Assembly (NCBI GenBank): GCA_002305995.1
Contig: DBRN01000012.1
Coordinates: forward strand, 273,738 to 337,737
Reading direction: 5' to 3'
Length of the DNA: 64,000 nucleotides
Origin: Atopobiaceae bacterium UBA1367
GTDB taxonomy: Bacteria > Actinomycetota > Coriobacteriia > Coriobacteriales > Atopobiaceae
Part shown: positions 27,068 to 35,425 of the stretch, one piece after another
How the letters are laid out: each line of letters starts with the position of its first letter
Position numbering within the stretch: position 1 is the stretch's first letter
Notes under the pieces: generated by a model
Told to the model about the DNA's origin: nothing
What the model saw: only the letters and a program-made list of their open reading frames with translations
The model's database searches: none
Program-made: the position numbers and the translations under genes

Positions 27068-27997
27068 ATGCTGGCCGCACACAGAATCATGTTCCTCGAG
27101 TCTCCGCTGCTGACGGCGGCCCTCTGCCTCGGGGCGATCGTCGCCGGCCTCGTTGCCGGTGGGGTCGTCTACCTCCTCGCGTGGCGGATGACCCACGGCT
27201 CCGGGACGCTCCTCGGTCGCCCGCGCTGCCTCTCGTGCGGGCAGCCCCTCTCCGCGACCGAGATGATCCCCCTGTTCGGCTGGGCGACGCGACGGGGGGC
27301 GTGCGCCCACTGCGGTGCCCCGATCGGCTTGGCCTGTCTCGTCTGCGAGCTGCTCGGTGCCGGCGTCTTTGCCAGCGTGCTGCTTCGCTACGGCATAGGG
27401 CTGCAGGCCCTGGAGGTCCTGGCCTTCGCGTGCGTGCTGATGGTGGCGTCGCTCACCTCGCTGTGGGACTACAGCGTCCGCAACTCCTGCATCGCGACCG
27501 CCGTCGTCGTGCGCCTCGCCTACCTCCTCGCGCTCGCCGCCCGGGGGGAGGGCGTCACCGAGCTGGCCCTCTCGTCGCTCGTGGGCGCCGTGGCGCTCGG
27601 CCTGCCGCTGGCGTTGGCCGTGTTCCTGAGTAACGCCATGCTCGCCCGTGACATCACCGGGTGGGGCACCGTCAAGCTGGTGGCGGTGACGGGCCTGTAT
27701 CTCGGGTGGCAGCAGGGGCTGCTGACCCTGGCGGCCGCGTTCATGATCGGGGTCGTCGTGTGGCTGGTGAGCCCGACCAAGCTCCTTCCCGTGGAGGTGG
27801 CGGGGGGCTCCGAGGGGCCTCACGACGGCACGCCCGCCGAGCCTCGGGTGACGCCACGCAGGCTCAGGGCGACGCACGAGGAGGACATCGCGGAACCCAT
27901 GCGCCTGATCCCCTTCACGCCCTCCATCGCGATCGCCTGCTGGGGCATGCTGCTGCTTGGCGTGGGGCTGGCGGCGTGGAGCTCGCCCCTCTTCTGA
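27068..27997 (+). CDS. Prepilin-peptidase-like protein with cysteine domain but lacking aspartates
   Basis: 309 residues. An N-terminal helix is followed by the paired CxxC motif of classical prepilin peptidases (CLSCG, then CAHCG), then about six helices. The catalytic motifs are altered: the TD of the first reads LTSLWDYSVRN, and GxGDxKL reads GWGTVKL, so the second aspartate is gone. By itself this protein should not be a protease. Its C-terminus has a hydrophilic stretch (about residues 240-275) and one last helix. It lies directly behind the gene that has the aspartates but no cysteine domain. ATG at 27068 follows GGGGAG. Confidence 0.75.
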   Translation: MLAAHRIMFLESPLLTAALCLGAIVAGLVAGGVVYLLAWRMTHGSGTLLGRPRCLSCGQPLSATEMIPLFGWATRRGACAHCGAPIGLACLVCELLGAGVFASVLLRYGIGLQALEVLAFACVLMVASLTSLWDYSVRNSCIATAVVVRLAYLLALAARGEGVTELALSSLVGAVALGLPLALAVFLSNAMLARDITGWGTVKLVAVTGLYLGWQQGLLTLAAAFMIGVVVWLVSPTKLLPVEVAGGSEGPHDGTPAEPRVTPRRLRATHEEDIAEPMRLIPFTPSIAIACWGMLLLGVGLAAWSSPLF

Positions 27998-28107
27998 GCC
28001 ACACAGGCCCGGATCACGGCACACCCGACCCGGTGGCGGCCTGTGGCTGGGGGAGGGCACGTCATGTGGATGTGCCGTAATCTTCTCGGCCGCCTTGCCG
28101 CCAGTGG

Positions 28108-28113
28108 TACCAT
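28108..28113 (+). promoter_or_regulatory. Extended -10-like element before CHAP protein
   Basis: TACCAT preceded by TGG, 69 bp before the start codon. It matches the TGGTA-type element found before other genes here. Confidence 0.3.
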
Positions 28114-28181
28114 AGGCCGCATCCGTCTGGCACCTGCCGGGCAAGGCGTCTCACATGCAGCTTAAACGGACAGGGGAAATC

Positions 28182-29357
28182 ATGGAGCACAAACCCATAT
28201 CGCGCAGGATGGCGATGCGGCTCCTTCTGGGGGCAGGGGTGCTGGCTCTCAGGCCGAGCACGATCGCACGCGCCATCACCCAGGGCGACATAGACAAGAC
28301 CGAGGCCCAGATCGCAGAGGCCAAGAGGAAGTACGAGGCGGTCTCCGCGCAGCTCGAGGAGATCGCCATCCAGTACGAGTCCCTCTCGCAGGAGCTCGCG
28401 GACACCCTCTCCCAGATCGATGCCGTCAACGCGCAGATCGCCGACACCGAGCAGCAGATCGAGGACAAGAAGTCCGAGCTCGCCGAGAAGCGCGACCGCC
28501 TCGCCAAGCGCATGCGCAGCGCCTACAAGGCAGGCGGGGACACCATGCTCTCCACCATCCTGAGCGCGACGACCTTCGAGGAGCTCGAGTCGAACATCTA
28601 CTACCTCGACAAGGTGAGCGAGAGCGACCGCGCGCTGATCGAGGGGGTCGAGCGCCTGAAGGCCGAGCTGGAGCAGAAGCATGCCGAGCTGGAGGCCGAC
28701 CGCGCGCAGCTCGAGGGGCTGCGCGGGCAGCAGGAGAAGAAGCTCGGCGAGATGCAGGCCAAGCAGGAGGAGGTCCAGGTCATCCTCGGCGACCTCGACG
28801 ACGACGTGCAGGCGCTGGTCTCCCAGCGCGACGAGGAGCTGCTCCAGCTCTCCCGCGAGCGCGAGGAGCAGAGGAAGCGCGAGGAGGAGGCGGCCCGCGA
28901 GGCGGCTGCGGCATCCAGCGGCTCCTCGGGGTCCGCCGACCGCACGAGCGGCAGCTTCCAGGACGGCTCGACCTCCGGCTCCCAGGCGCGCATCGTCGCC
29001 TCGTGCAAGTCGACGGGAAGCCCTGGCGCGGGCCTCTGCGCCATGTGGGTCTCCATGGTCTTCAGCAACGCCGGCTACGCCTACGCGGGCGGCAACGCGA
29101 ACGACATGTACAACGCATGGACCACCTCATCCAACCGGGCCGACCTGAAGCCTGGCATGATCGTTGCCGTCTCCACCCACAGCCACACGTCCGCCGGTCG
29201 GATCTACGGCCACATTGGCATCTACATCGGCAATGGGATGATGATGGACAACATCGGCTACATCCGCACCACCAGCGTCAACGAGTGGATCAGGTTCTAC
29301 AGCACGACGGTCACCCCTCGCTGGGGCTGGCTGATGGGCATCGAGCTGGCACAGTAG
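28182..29357 (+). CDS. Exported coiled-coil protein with CHAP-like amidase domain
   Basis: 391 residues. The signal-like N-terminus (SRRMAMRLLLGAGVLALRPSTIARA) contains Arg-Arg but only a weak Tat match. Residues about 37-240 form a PcsB/CwlO-type coiled coil (repeated AQIAEAKRKYEAV, QLEEIAI, ELADTLSQ). A Ser/Gly linker leads to a C-terminal CHAP/NlpC-like domain with cysteine in GLCAMWVS and histidine in YGHIGIYIG. This architecture fits a peptidoglycan hydrolase whose coiled coil controls activity, often through an FtsEX-type permease; a candidate FtsX permease is encoded nearby at 22245. The ATG at 28182 has AGGGG upstream; ATG at 28155 is possible. Confidence 0.83.
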   Translation: MEHKPISRRMAMRLLLGAGVLALRPSTIARAITQGDIDKTEAQIAEAKRKYEAVSAQLEEIAIQYESLSQELADTLSQIDAVNAQIADTEQQIEDKKSELAEKRDRLAKRMRSAYKAGGDTMLSTILSATTFEELESNIYYLDKVSESDRALIEGVERLKAELEQKHAELEADRAQLEGLRGQQEKKLGEMQAKQEEVQVILGDLDDDVQALVSQRDEELLQLSREREEQRKREEEAAREAAAASSGSSGSADRTSGSFQDGSTSGSQARIVASCKSTGSPGAGLCAMWVSMVFSNAGYAYAGGNANDMYNAWTTSSNRADLKPGMIVAVSTHSHTSAGRIYGHIGIYIGNGMMMDNIGYIRTTSVNEWIRFYSTTVTPRWGWLMGIELAQ

Positions 29358-29435
29358 GTTCGGGGCAGGCCGGGCGACCCCTGGGCGTGCGTCTGGCCCC
29401 GGAGCTGCCAGCGTCGCGACAGAAGGAGGCCTCGC

Positions 29436-30002
29436 ATGGCCATTGACAAGGACACGAGCGCGCTGCTGGTGATCGACGTGCTCGTGGCGGCAGGTTCCGA
29501 CAGCGTCTACGAGCCCCAGCCCGACGAGGCGCGCTTCAACGAGAACTGCGTGCGCCTGACCCGCGCCGCGCGTGCGGCGGGGCTTCCGGTCATCTTCGCC
29601 AACGACGACCACATCGAGGGCCTCGACAGGGAGCTCGAGCTCTGGGGTTCCCACGGCATCCATGGCAAGGTGACCAACCTCCCCGAGCTCGAGGTGGGGT
29701 CCGGCGAGCGCGACTACGTCGTGCCCAAGCGCCGCTACAGCGGCTTCTTTGGCACCGACCTCGACCTGCTGCTGCGCGAGCTCGGCGTGCGCACCCTCAT
29801 CGCCGTGGGCTGCGACACCAACATCTGCGTGCTGCACACCCTGGCGGACGCCTACTTCCTCGGCTACGAGACCATCGTGTGCGAGGATGCCACGCGCACC
29901 TTCCTCTGTGGCACCCAGGAGGCGGCCATCGAGCACTTCGTGAAGTGCTACGGGTCGCACATCGCTTCGACCGACGAGGTGGTGGCCACGCTGGCCGAGT
30001 GA
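29436..30002 (+). CDS. Isochorismatase-family cysteine hydrolase
   Basis: 188 residues, standard for the cysteine hydrolase fold (nicotinamidase, isochorismatase, ureidoacrylate hydrolase). The triad is visible as Asp14 in LLVIDVL, lysine in VVPKRRYSGFFGTDLD, and nucleophile Cys131 in GCDTNICVLHTLADA. The cis-peptide region before the cysteine is GCDTN. The ATG at 29436 has AAGGAGG eight bases upstream. Nicotinamide-to-nicotinate conversion is a common role, but the substrate cannot be read from the sequence. Confidence 0.88.
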   Translation: MAIDKDTSALLVIDVLVAAGSDSVYEPQPDEARFNENCVRLTRAARAAGLPVIFANDDHIEGLDRELELWGSHGIHGKVTNLPELEVGSGERDYVVPKRRYSGFFGTDLDLLLRELGVRTLIAVGCDTNICVLHTLADAYFLGYETIVCEDATRTFLCGTQEAAIEHFVKCYGSHIASTDEVVATLAE

Positions 30003-30079
30003 GCGCCTTCGCGCCTGTGGCCTGGCGACCGACGGCCACCAGTCGGCGGCGCTCGATTCTTCCGAGACGGGGGTGTGTC

Positions 30080-31357
30080 ATGTCGACCATCTACTGCATG
30101 CACTGCGGCGCGAGGCTCGACGAGTCTGCGCACTCCTGCAGCGTCTGCGGGTCGCCGACGTCGCTGGGCTCGGTCGCCGCCGAGGCCGTGGGACACGGCG
30201 CCGTCGCCTGCCCCTCCTGCGGCGCGACGTGCGACGTCTCCGACGGACGCTGCGGCAGCTGCGGCGCGGAGCTCGCGACGGGGACGACGCCTGTCGAGTC
30301 CGCCACCCGCATGGATCCCGCCTCCTCCATCCACAGGCCTGCGCACGCCCCACAGCAGGAGACGTCGCGCACGATGGCCATAGGCGTGTTGGCGGCATCC
30401 ATCCTGCTCGTGGTCGTCCTCGTCTCCGCGATCGCCGCAGGACTCCTTGGCAGGGCCGCCACGCCCTCCCTCCCGTCCCCCCCGCTGCAGACGGAGTCCG
30501 GCGAGGCCGCCGACACGGCATCCTCGTCGGGCGACGCGACGGAGGACCTCAGGGTGGGGTCCGCGGGCACCGAGGTGAGAAGCACCCTTGCCGACTACTC
30601 GTGGCAGGAGCTCTCCATCATCGGCAAGGAGATGACGAAGCGTGCCTCCCACAACGAGGCCCTCGCGGTGGCCCACGAGTACCATCTGGTGGACAAGCAG
30701 GGTCGCATGACGACACAGACCAAGTCGGTGACGATCTCGGGCGTGGGCACCGTGTCCATGAGGCTTGCCGACGTCTACCATGACTACCTCGCGAATGGTG
30801 AGGGCAGGGCCGGGCTGACCTTCCTGGCGGCCGACCTGTCGCTCACGCACGAGATGAAGGTCAACGACGACAACATAGGGGGCTGGGAGGCGTCCCAGCT
30901 CCGCTCGTGGCTCGACTCCGAGGTGCTCGGCGTCATCGACCCCGAGCTGAGCCCCCTCATCGTCGCCGTCGACAAGCGTAGCGACAACGTGGGCAGGGCG
31001 CTGGGCATCGAGTCGGTCACCTCGACCTTCGACAAGCTGTGGATCCCCTCCGTCGTCGAGGTCTGTGGCCCCATCTCGTGGCTGTGGGACTCCGACCCGG
31101 GCAACAGCGCGCGGTACAACGCGGTGCTCAATGCCGAGGGGAGCCAGTACGCTTGCTTCTCGGTGCTCGGCGTCGACCAGGAGGGGCCAAACGCCGGGCT
31201 GGTGCTGCGGGGGGCCGAAGGAGCCCTGCCCTGGTGGCTGCGGTCGTGCTCGGCGAGCAAGGATGCCCACTACCGCCTGGTCGGTGCCGACGGAGACCCG
31301 TCCCAGTGGGGCATGGCGCCCGACGTGCTGGGCGTGTGCCTCGGCTTCTGCCTCTAG
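30080..31357 (+). CDS. Zinc-ribbon membrane protein with DUF6273 domain
   Basis: 425 residues. The first 65 contain four CxxC pairs (CMHCG, CSVCG, CPSCG, CGSCG), two zinc ribbons expected in the cytoplasm. A single membrane helix spans about 97-123 (GVLAASILLVVVLVSAIAAGLL). After a Ser/Asp linker, the outside part ends in a domain resembling DUF6273 (ASQLRSWLDSEVLG, then ALPWWLRSCSASKDAHYRLVG). Such proteins are abundant in Coriobacteriia and clostridia and may bind surface or carbohydrate ligands; the function is unknown. The ATG at 30080 has GGGGG upstream. queH starts 11 bp after its stop. Confidence 0.8.
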   Translation: MSTIYCMHCGARLDESAHSCSVCGSPTSLGSVAAEAVGHGAVACPSCGATCDVSDGRCGSCGAELATGTTPVESATRMDPASSIHRPAHAPQQETSRTMAIGVLAASILLVVVLVSAIAAGLLGRAATPSLPSPPLQTESGEAADTASSSGDATEDLRVGSAGTEVRSTLADYSWQELSIIGKEMTKRASHNEALAVAHEYHLVDKQGRMTTQTKSVTISGVGTVSMRLADVYHDYLANGEGRAGLTFLAADLSLTHEMKVNDDNIGGWEASQLRSWLDSEVLGVIDPELSPLIVAVDKRSDNVGRALGIESVTSTFDKLWIPSVVEVCGPISWLWDSDPGNSARYNAVLNAEGSQYACFSVLGVDQEGPNAGLVLRGAEGALPWWLRSCSASKDAHYRLVGADGDPSQWGMAPDVLGVCLGFCL

Positions 31358-31368
31358 GGCCTGTAGCG

Positions 31369-31971
31369 ATGGGGGTCGGGCGCATTCCACTGCTGCTGCA
31401 CGCCTGCTGCGGCCCCTGCTCCCTCGAGCCGCTGAGGCTGCTGCGCGAGGAGGGCTTCGAGCCGACCATCTGCTGGTCGAACCCCAACATCCAGCCACGG
31501 GAGGAGCACAACCTGCGGCTGGCGACGCTGCGTGAGTGGGCGCGCGACGTCGCGCGCGTGGACGTGGTGGTCGCCGGGGACGATCGGGACCTCTGGGAGC
31601 GCGCGGTCGCGCCGCATGGCTTCGATCGCGCGGCGCGCTGCCGGGCCTGCTACGCCCTGCGCCTGGCCGAGGCCTGCCGCGTGGCGCGCGAGCGGGGGTT
31701 CGCGCATGTCTCGACGACGCTCGTCGTCTCCCCCTACCAGCTGTTCGACACCTGCCGCGACGTGCTGGGGCGCCTGGCTGCCTCCTGGGGGCTGGAGATG
31801 GTCTGGCGGGACTTCAGGGCCTGGTATCCCGAGGCCACCGCTCGCTCCCGCGAGCTGGGCATGTATCGGCAGAGCTACTGCGGATGCCGGTTCTCCGCCG
31901 CCGAGGCGACCATCGGGCGCCATGAGGCGCGCGACGCGCGGAAGGCCGCCAGGGCGGCCCGCCACGCATGA
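31369..31971 (+). CDS. queH: Epoxyqueuosine reductase QueH
   Basis: 200 residues of the QueH (DUF208) family, which reduces epoxyqueuosine in tRNA to queuosine, replacing the cobalamin enzyme QueG. Signature cysteines are in LLLHACCGPCS, in CRACY and in YRQSYCGCRFS, the expected iron-sulfur and redox positions. It is followed 115 bp later by queA, the preceding step, and tgt lies at 36378, so three queuosine genes cluster within 6 kb. The ATG at 31369 has only a weak ribosome site. Confidence 0.93.
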   Translation: MGVGRIPLLLHACCGPCSLEPLRLLREEGFEPTICWSNPNIQPREEHNLRLATLREWARDVARVDVVVAGDDRDLWERAVAPHGFDRAARCRACYALRLAEACRVARERGFAHVSTTLVVSPYQLFDTCRDVLGRLAASWGLEMVWRDFRAWYPEATARSRELGMYRQSYCGCRFSAAEATIGRHEARDARKAARAARHA

Positions 31972-32004
31972 CGCGCCCGGCGATCCCGCCCTCGCCGCTT
32001 GCAC

Positions 32005-32010
32005 TACAAT
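32005..32010 (+). promoter_or_regulatory. Candidate -10 for queA
   Basis: TACAAT, 77 bp before the queA GTG. No -35 recognised. Confidence 0.3.
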
Positions 32011-32086
32011 CGTCTGGCTCAGACAGCGCCCGGCCCGTCCTCGACCACCTTTGGGGGTGCGCCGCCAAGACCAAGGAGCGCATCGC

Positions 32087-33247
32087 GTGCGTACCGACGA
32101 CTTCGACTACCAGCTGCCAGAGGCCCTGATCGCCCAGGAGCCCTGCGAGCCCCGCGACGCCTGCAGGATGCTGGTCCTGCATCGCGACACCGGGCTCCTC
32201 GACCACCGTCACTTCCGTGACGTCGTCGACTACCTCGATCCGGGCGACCTGCTCGTGGCAAACCGCACGCGCGTGATGCCGGCGCGTCTCGTCGGGCACA
32301 AGCGCACGGGCGCCCTCGTCGAGACCCTGCTCCTGCGTCGGCGCGAGGAGAGGGACCCGCTCGGGCAGGTGTGGGAGTGTTTGGTGAGCCCCGGCAAGCG
32401 GCTCAGGCCCGGCGCCGTGATCGAATACCGTGCCGGTGGCGCCCTGGCCCCGGCCTCCTCTCCCGTGGTGCTTGGGGGCGAGGTCCTCGACTACGTGGAG
32501 GGCAGCCGTGGGGGCAGGCTTGTGCGCCTGATCCCTGCGGCCGACCTGTCGCTTGACGAGGCGATCCATCGCGCCGGTCACGTGCCGCTGCCGCCCTACA
32601 TCACCGACTACGAGGGCGATCCCGAGCTGTACCAGACGGTCTATGCCATGAGCGAGGAGCATTCCGCCGCCGCGCCCACGGCCGGCCTGCACTTCACGCC
32701 CCAGCTCATCGAGCGCCTGAGGGAGCGGGGCGTCGGGTGGGAGGAGGTCGAGCTCGAGGTGGGGATGGACACCTTCCGCCTCGTCGAGGAGGACGACCCC
32801 ACCGAGCATGTGATGCATGCTGAGCGCTATCACGTGCCACAGCGCGTCGTCGACGCGATACATGCCACCAAGGCGGCGGGACAGCGGGTGGTCGCCGTGG
32901 GGACGACCTCGGTCCGCTCGCTCGAGAGCGCGTTCGAGGCGACCGCACCGGCATGGAGGCCCCCCGTGACGGCCCGCGGGTTCGAGGGTGCGCCCGACTC
33001 GGCGGCGTCGCGGGGCACCGGGGACGTCGTCGAGCGCGTGGATGCCACGACGCGGCTCTTCCTCATGCCCGGGTCGACGTTTCACGTGGTCGACGCGATG
33101 ATCACCAACTTCCACGTGCCCCGCTCGACCCTGATGATGCTGGTCTCCGCGTTCGCGAGCCGTGAGCAGGTGCGAGAGGCCTACCAGGCCGCCATCGCGC
33201 AGGAGTACCGCTTCTTCTCGTTCGGCGACGCGATGCTTCTGGTCTGA
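32087..33247 (+). CDS. queA: tRNA preQ1(34) S-adenosylmethionine ribosyltransferase-isomerase
   Basis: 386 residues, slightly longer than the usual 345. It transfers ribose from SAM to preQ1 in tRNA, giving epoxyqueuosine. Family stretches include DFDYQLPEALIAQEP at the N-terminus, AAAPTAGLHFT, VGTTSVRSLES, and ITNFHVPRSTLMMLVSAFA. The extra length lies in the EFEATAPAWRPPVTARGFEG-type linker region near residues 290-320. GTG at 32087 is used because AAGGAG sits eight bases upstream and similarity begins there. It converges on the coiled-coil gene with a 21-bp gap. Confidence 0.95.
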   Translation: MRTDDFDYQLPEALIAQEPCEPRDACRMLVLHRDTGLLDHRHFRDVVDYLDPGDLLVANRTRVMPARLVGHKRTGALVETLLLRRREERDPLGQVWECLVSPGKRLRPGAVIEYRAGGALAPASSPVVLGGEVLDYVEGSRGGRLVRLIPAADLSLDEAIHRAGHVPLPPYITDYEGDPELYQTVYAMSEEHSAAAPTAGLHFTPQLIERLRERGVGWEEVELEVGMDTFRLVEEDDPTEHVMHAERYHVPQRVVDAIHATKAAGQRVVAVGTTSVRSLESAFEATAPAWRPPVTARGFEGAPDSAASRGTGDVVERVDATTRLFLMPGSTFHVVDAMITNFHVPRSTLMMLVSAFASREQVREAYQAAIAQEYRFFSFGDAMLLV

Positions 33248-33268
33248 CGCGCCGTCCCGCGCGGGCTG

Positions 33269-34741
33269 CTAGGCGGGGCTTGCCTGCCCCGACGACCGCT
33301 CCTCGCTGACGGCGGTACCGGTCGGCGCGGCGGAGGAGGGCCTGCGCCACCCCAGGGCGATCGCCGCGACCACGGCGACGATGAGCGCGACGACCGCGAC
33401 GGCGCCTAGCGCGAGGGCCAGGCGCTGCCTGAGGGTCCCGCGCCTCAGCTCCCGCTCGCCGGTCGCGAGCTCGTCGACGGCGTCCTGCTGCATCTCCAGG
33501 TCGCCTCGCTCGCGCTCGACGAGCGCGCGCAGGTCGATGGTGTCCTGTGGCGTCGCATGCACGGCCTGCGCCTCGTCGAGCAGCTCCCGTGCCACCCTGA
33601 CGCGCGCCTCGGCCTCCCCGTGCTCCCGCTTGGCCTGCTCGGCCGCCGTGGTGCGGAGCCTGACCTGCTCGGAGAGCGCGCGCTCCTCCTCCTGGGCCTC
33701 CTTGAGCAGCGAGTCGTACTCCGCGCGACGCGCGGTCGCCTCTCGCTTCGCGGTCTCCGCATCGCCCTCCGCCTGCGCGAGGAGCCGTCTCAGGTCGAAC
33801 AGGCGCTCCTGGGCCTCCTCGACCGACCTGCGCGCGCCCTCCGTGACGGCTGGCACGTCCCCCTTGGCCGTATCGAGGTGCGCCCTCTCCGCGACCAGCT
33901 CGCCCTGCAGCCGGCTGAGCGCCGCCGGCGAGGCGTCGGCGTCATCCCTCAGGGCGTCCAGCTCCGCCTGTACCCTGCGCAGCCGGTCCTGGGCGCTGTC
34001 CACCGCCCGATTGGCCGCGGATATGCGCTGGTCGCGTCGCCTGGTGGCCTCGGCGAGCGTGCCCTCCGCGCCCTTGGTGGCGCGCCTGGCGTCCGCCAGC
34101 GCCCGCGCGGCGTCGTCGGCGCGCCCCTTGGCAGACTCCGAGACGTTGCGATAGGGTCGCAGCTGGTCCTCGTGGTGCGCCCTCATGGCGACGAGCTGGC
34201 CCTCGAGCTCGTCGCGCTCGGCTGCGAGGGCCTCGTGGCGCCGGAGGGCCTCCTCCGAGCGCGCGGTCGCCTCGTCGCGCTCGGCGGTCTGCTCGGAGAG
34301 GATCTGCGGGTAGCGCTGCTCGATGTCGATGCGACGGTCGAGCTCGCTGGCGTCGGCCTCGAGTCGCTCGCGCATGTCGCGCAGCTCCTCGAGCGCGGAG
34401 GAGTGTCGCTGCGACGCGGCGCGCACGCTCCTGAAGGCCTCGATGCCCTCGCGTATCGACCTCGTTGCCCGCCGTGCCGCCTCGCCCGACCGCCGACGAC
34501 GTCGTGCGCCTGTCCTTCCGCCGCTGGCGCCCAGAGCCGTCCCGTCGTCCTCGCCCGACTCCTCCCCGGGACTTGGGTCCGCGTGCGCCGCGGACGGCGC
34601 CGCGCCCGCGGCGTCGGGCCGCGTCCCGCTCGGGTCATCCGTCATGCGCCCTGTGACCTCGGCGTCCGCCTCGGCCGTCGGATGCGTGCCGGGTGCGGCG
34701 TCGTCGGCGCCGGGCTGGTCGAGATGCGCGCTGTCCTGCAT
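33269..34741 (-). CDS. Coiled-coil protein with C-terminal membrane anchor, unknown function
   Basis: 490 residues; I do not recognise a named family. The first 75 residues are acidic and disordered-looking, followed by a basic patch (GARRRRRSGEAARRATRSIREG). Residues about 95-440 are charged heptad-type coiled coil (repeats like RDEATARSEEALRRHEALAAERDELEGQL). One helix near residues 440-465 (LALALGAVAVVALIVAVVAAIALGW) anchors it, leaving a short Ser/Thr tail outside. Orientation is therefore mainly cytoplasmic, which differs from the exported coiled-coil proteins nearby. ATG at 34741 has AAAGGAG six bases upstream. It is divergent from ptsH. Confidence 0.75.
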   Translation of the reverse strand: MQDSAHLDQPGADDAAPGTHPTAEADAEVTGRMTDDPSGTRPDAAGAAPSAAHADPSPGEESGEDDGTALGASGGRTGARRRRRSGEAARRATRSIREGIEAFRSVRAASQRHSSALEELRDMRERLEADASELDRRIDIEQRYPQILSEQTAERDEATARSEEALRRHEALAAERDELEGQLVAMRAHHEDQLRPYRNVSESAKGRADDAARALADARRATKGAEGTLAEATRRRDQRISAANRAVDSAQDRLRRVQAELDALRDDADASPAALSRLQGELVAERAHLDTAKGDVPAVTEGARRSVEEAQERLFDLRRLLAQAEGDAETAKREATARRAEYDSLLKEAQEEERALSEQVRLRTTAAEQAKREHGEAEARVRVARELLDEAQAVHATPQDTIDLRALVERERGDLEMQQDAVDELATGERELRRGTLRQRLALALGAVAVVALIVAVVAAIALGWRRPSSAAPTGTAVSEERSSGQASPA

Positions 34742-34909
34742 GGTGGTCTCCTTTCGGCGCGGTCTGCGCGGCAGGCCGCGAGTTGGCTCCATTGTGACGC
34801 AACGAACGCGTGTGCGCTCGCCGGGGCGCTCCTGCGATGCCGGCAATCCGCGTGCGGACGCGCGCTCGCGGGCCAAGCCCTGACCGCCCGCCCTATCAAT
34901 CCGATTATG

Positions 34910-34945
34910 TTGGGGCAACGGTGACAATGTTTGGTACTATGTCAC
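34910..34945 (+). promoter_or_regulatory. ptsH promoter with overlapping inverted repeat
   Basis: A possible -35 TTGGGG (34910-34915) and -10 TACTAT (34935-34940, preceded by TTGG) are 19 bp apart. GTGACA (34921-34926) and TGTCAC (34940-34945) form an inverted repeat with 13 bp between that covers the -10, so a regulator could occlude the promoter. Confidence 0.45.
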
Positions 34946-35004
34946 AAGTTCTGGCGTCGGGGGCACACCGCCTCCGGAGCATCTACCGAAAAGGAGTGTG
35001 CAAC

Positions 35005-35277
35005 ATGGTTTCCAAGGAGACGACGATCATCAACGCCACCGGCCTCCACGCCCGTCCCGCCTCTGTCTTCGTGAGCGAGGCTAAGAAGTATGAGTGCAAC
35101 GTCACCATCCGTGACATCGACAAGGGCACCGCTCCCGTGAGCGCCAAGTCCATCATGATGATCCTGGCGTCTGGTCTGGGCACCGGCTCCAAGGTCGAGA
35201 TCGCGTGCGACGGCGCCGACGAGCAGGTCGCCCTCGACGCCCTCATCGCCCTCGTCGACAGCGGTTTCGGCGAGTAG
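35005..35277 (+). CDS. ptsH: Phosphocarrier protein HPr
   Basis: 90-residue phosphotransfer protein carrying phosphate from enzyme I to sugar-specific IIA domains. The active histidine is His15 in GLHARPAS. The regulatory serine equivalent to Ser46 of Bacillus is in SAKSIMMI (about residue 49), so HPr kinase control is possible. Length is standard. The ATG at 35005 has AAAAGGAG upstream. It is monocistronic, with its own promoter and an intrinsic terminator at 35314. Enzyme I is not adjacent, which is unusual compared with ptsHI operons. It should serve the PTS IIC at 3609. Confidence 0.97.
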   Translation: MVSKETTIINATGLHARPASVFVSEAKKYECNVTIRDIDKGTAPVSAKSIMMILASGLGTGSKVEIACDGADEQVALDALIALVDSGFGE

Positions 35278-35313
35278 AGGCTCATCGTCGTCATAGCTGC
35301 GAGGCAGCAGACC

Positions 35314-35346
35314 AGAGGTCCGGCATCTCACGTGCCGGGCCTCTTT
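35314..35346 (+). terminator. Intrinsic terminator after ptsH
   Basis: AGAGGTCCGGCA pairs with TGCCGGGCCTCT across a seven-base loop, and TTT follows. It lies 37 bp past the ptsH stop codon. Confidence 0.85.
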
Positions 35347-35385
35347 CATGCGCCCCGTCCCTCGGATCCCGCCCCCCACACGTGC

Positions 35386-35391
35386 TATGCT
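35386..35391 (+). promoter_or_regulatory. Candidate -10 for HAD-tgt operon
   Basis: TATGCT, 40 bp before the GTG start of the HAD gene. Confidence 0.35.
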
Positions 35392-35425
35392 CTTGCGGAC
35401 ACTCTCCCAGACAGGAGCCGTACGC

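Noticed and set aside
28182..28260. Twin-arginine signal on the CHAP protein
   Set aside because: Arg-Arg is present but the following residues do not fit the consensus well; a Sec signal is as likely.
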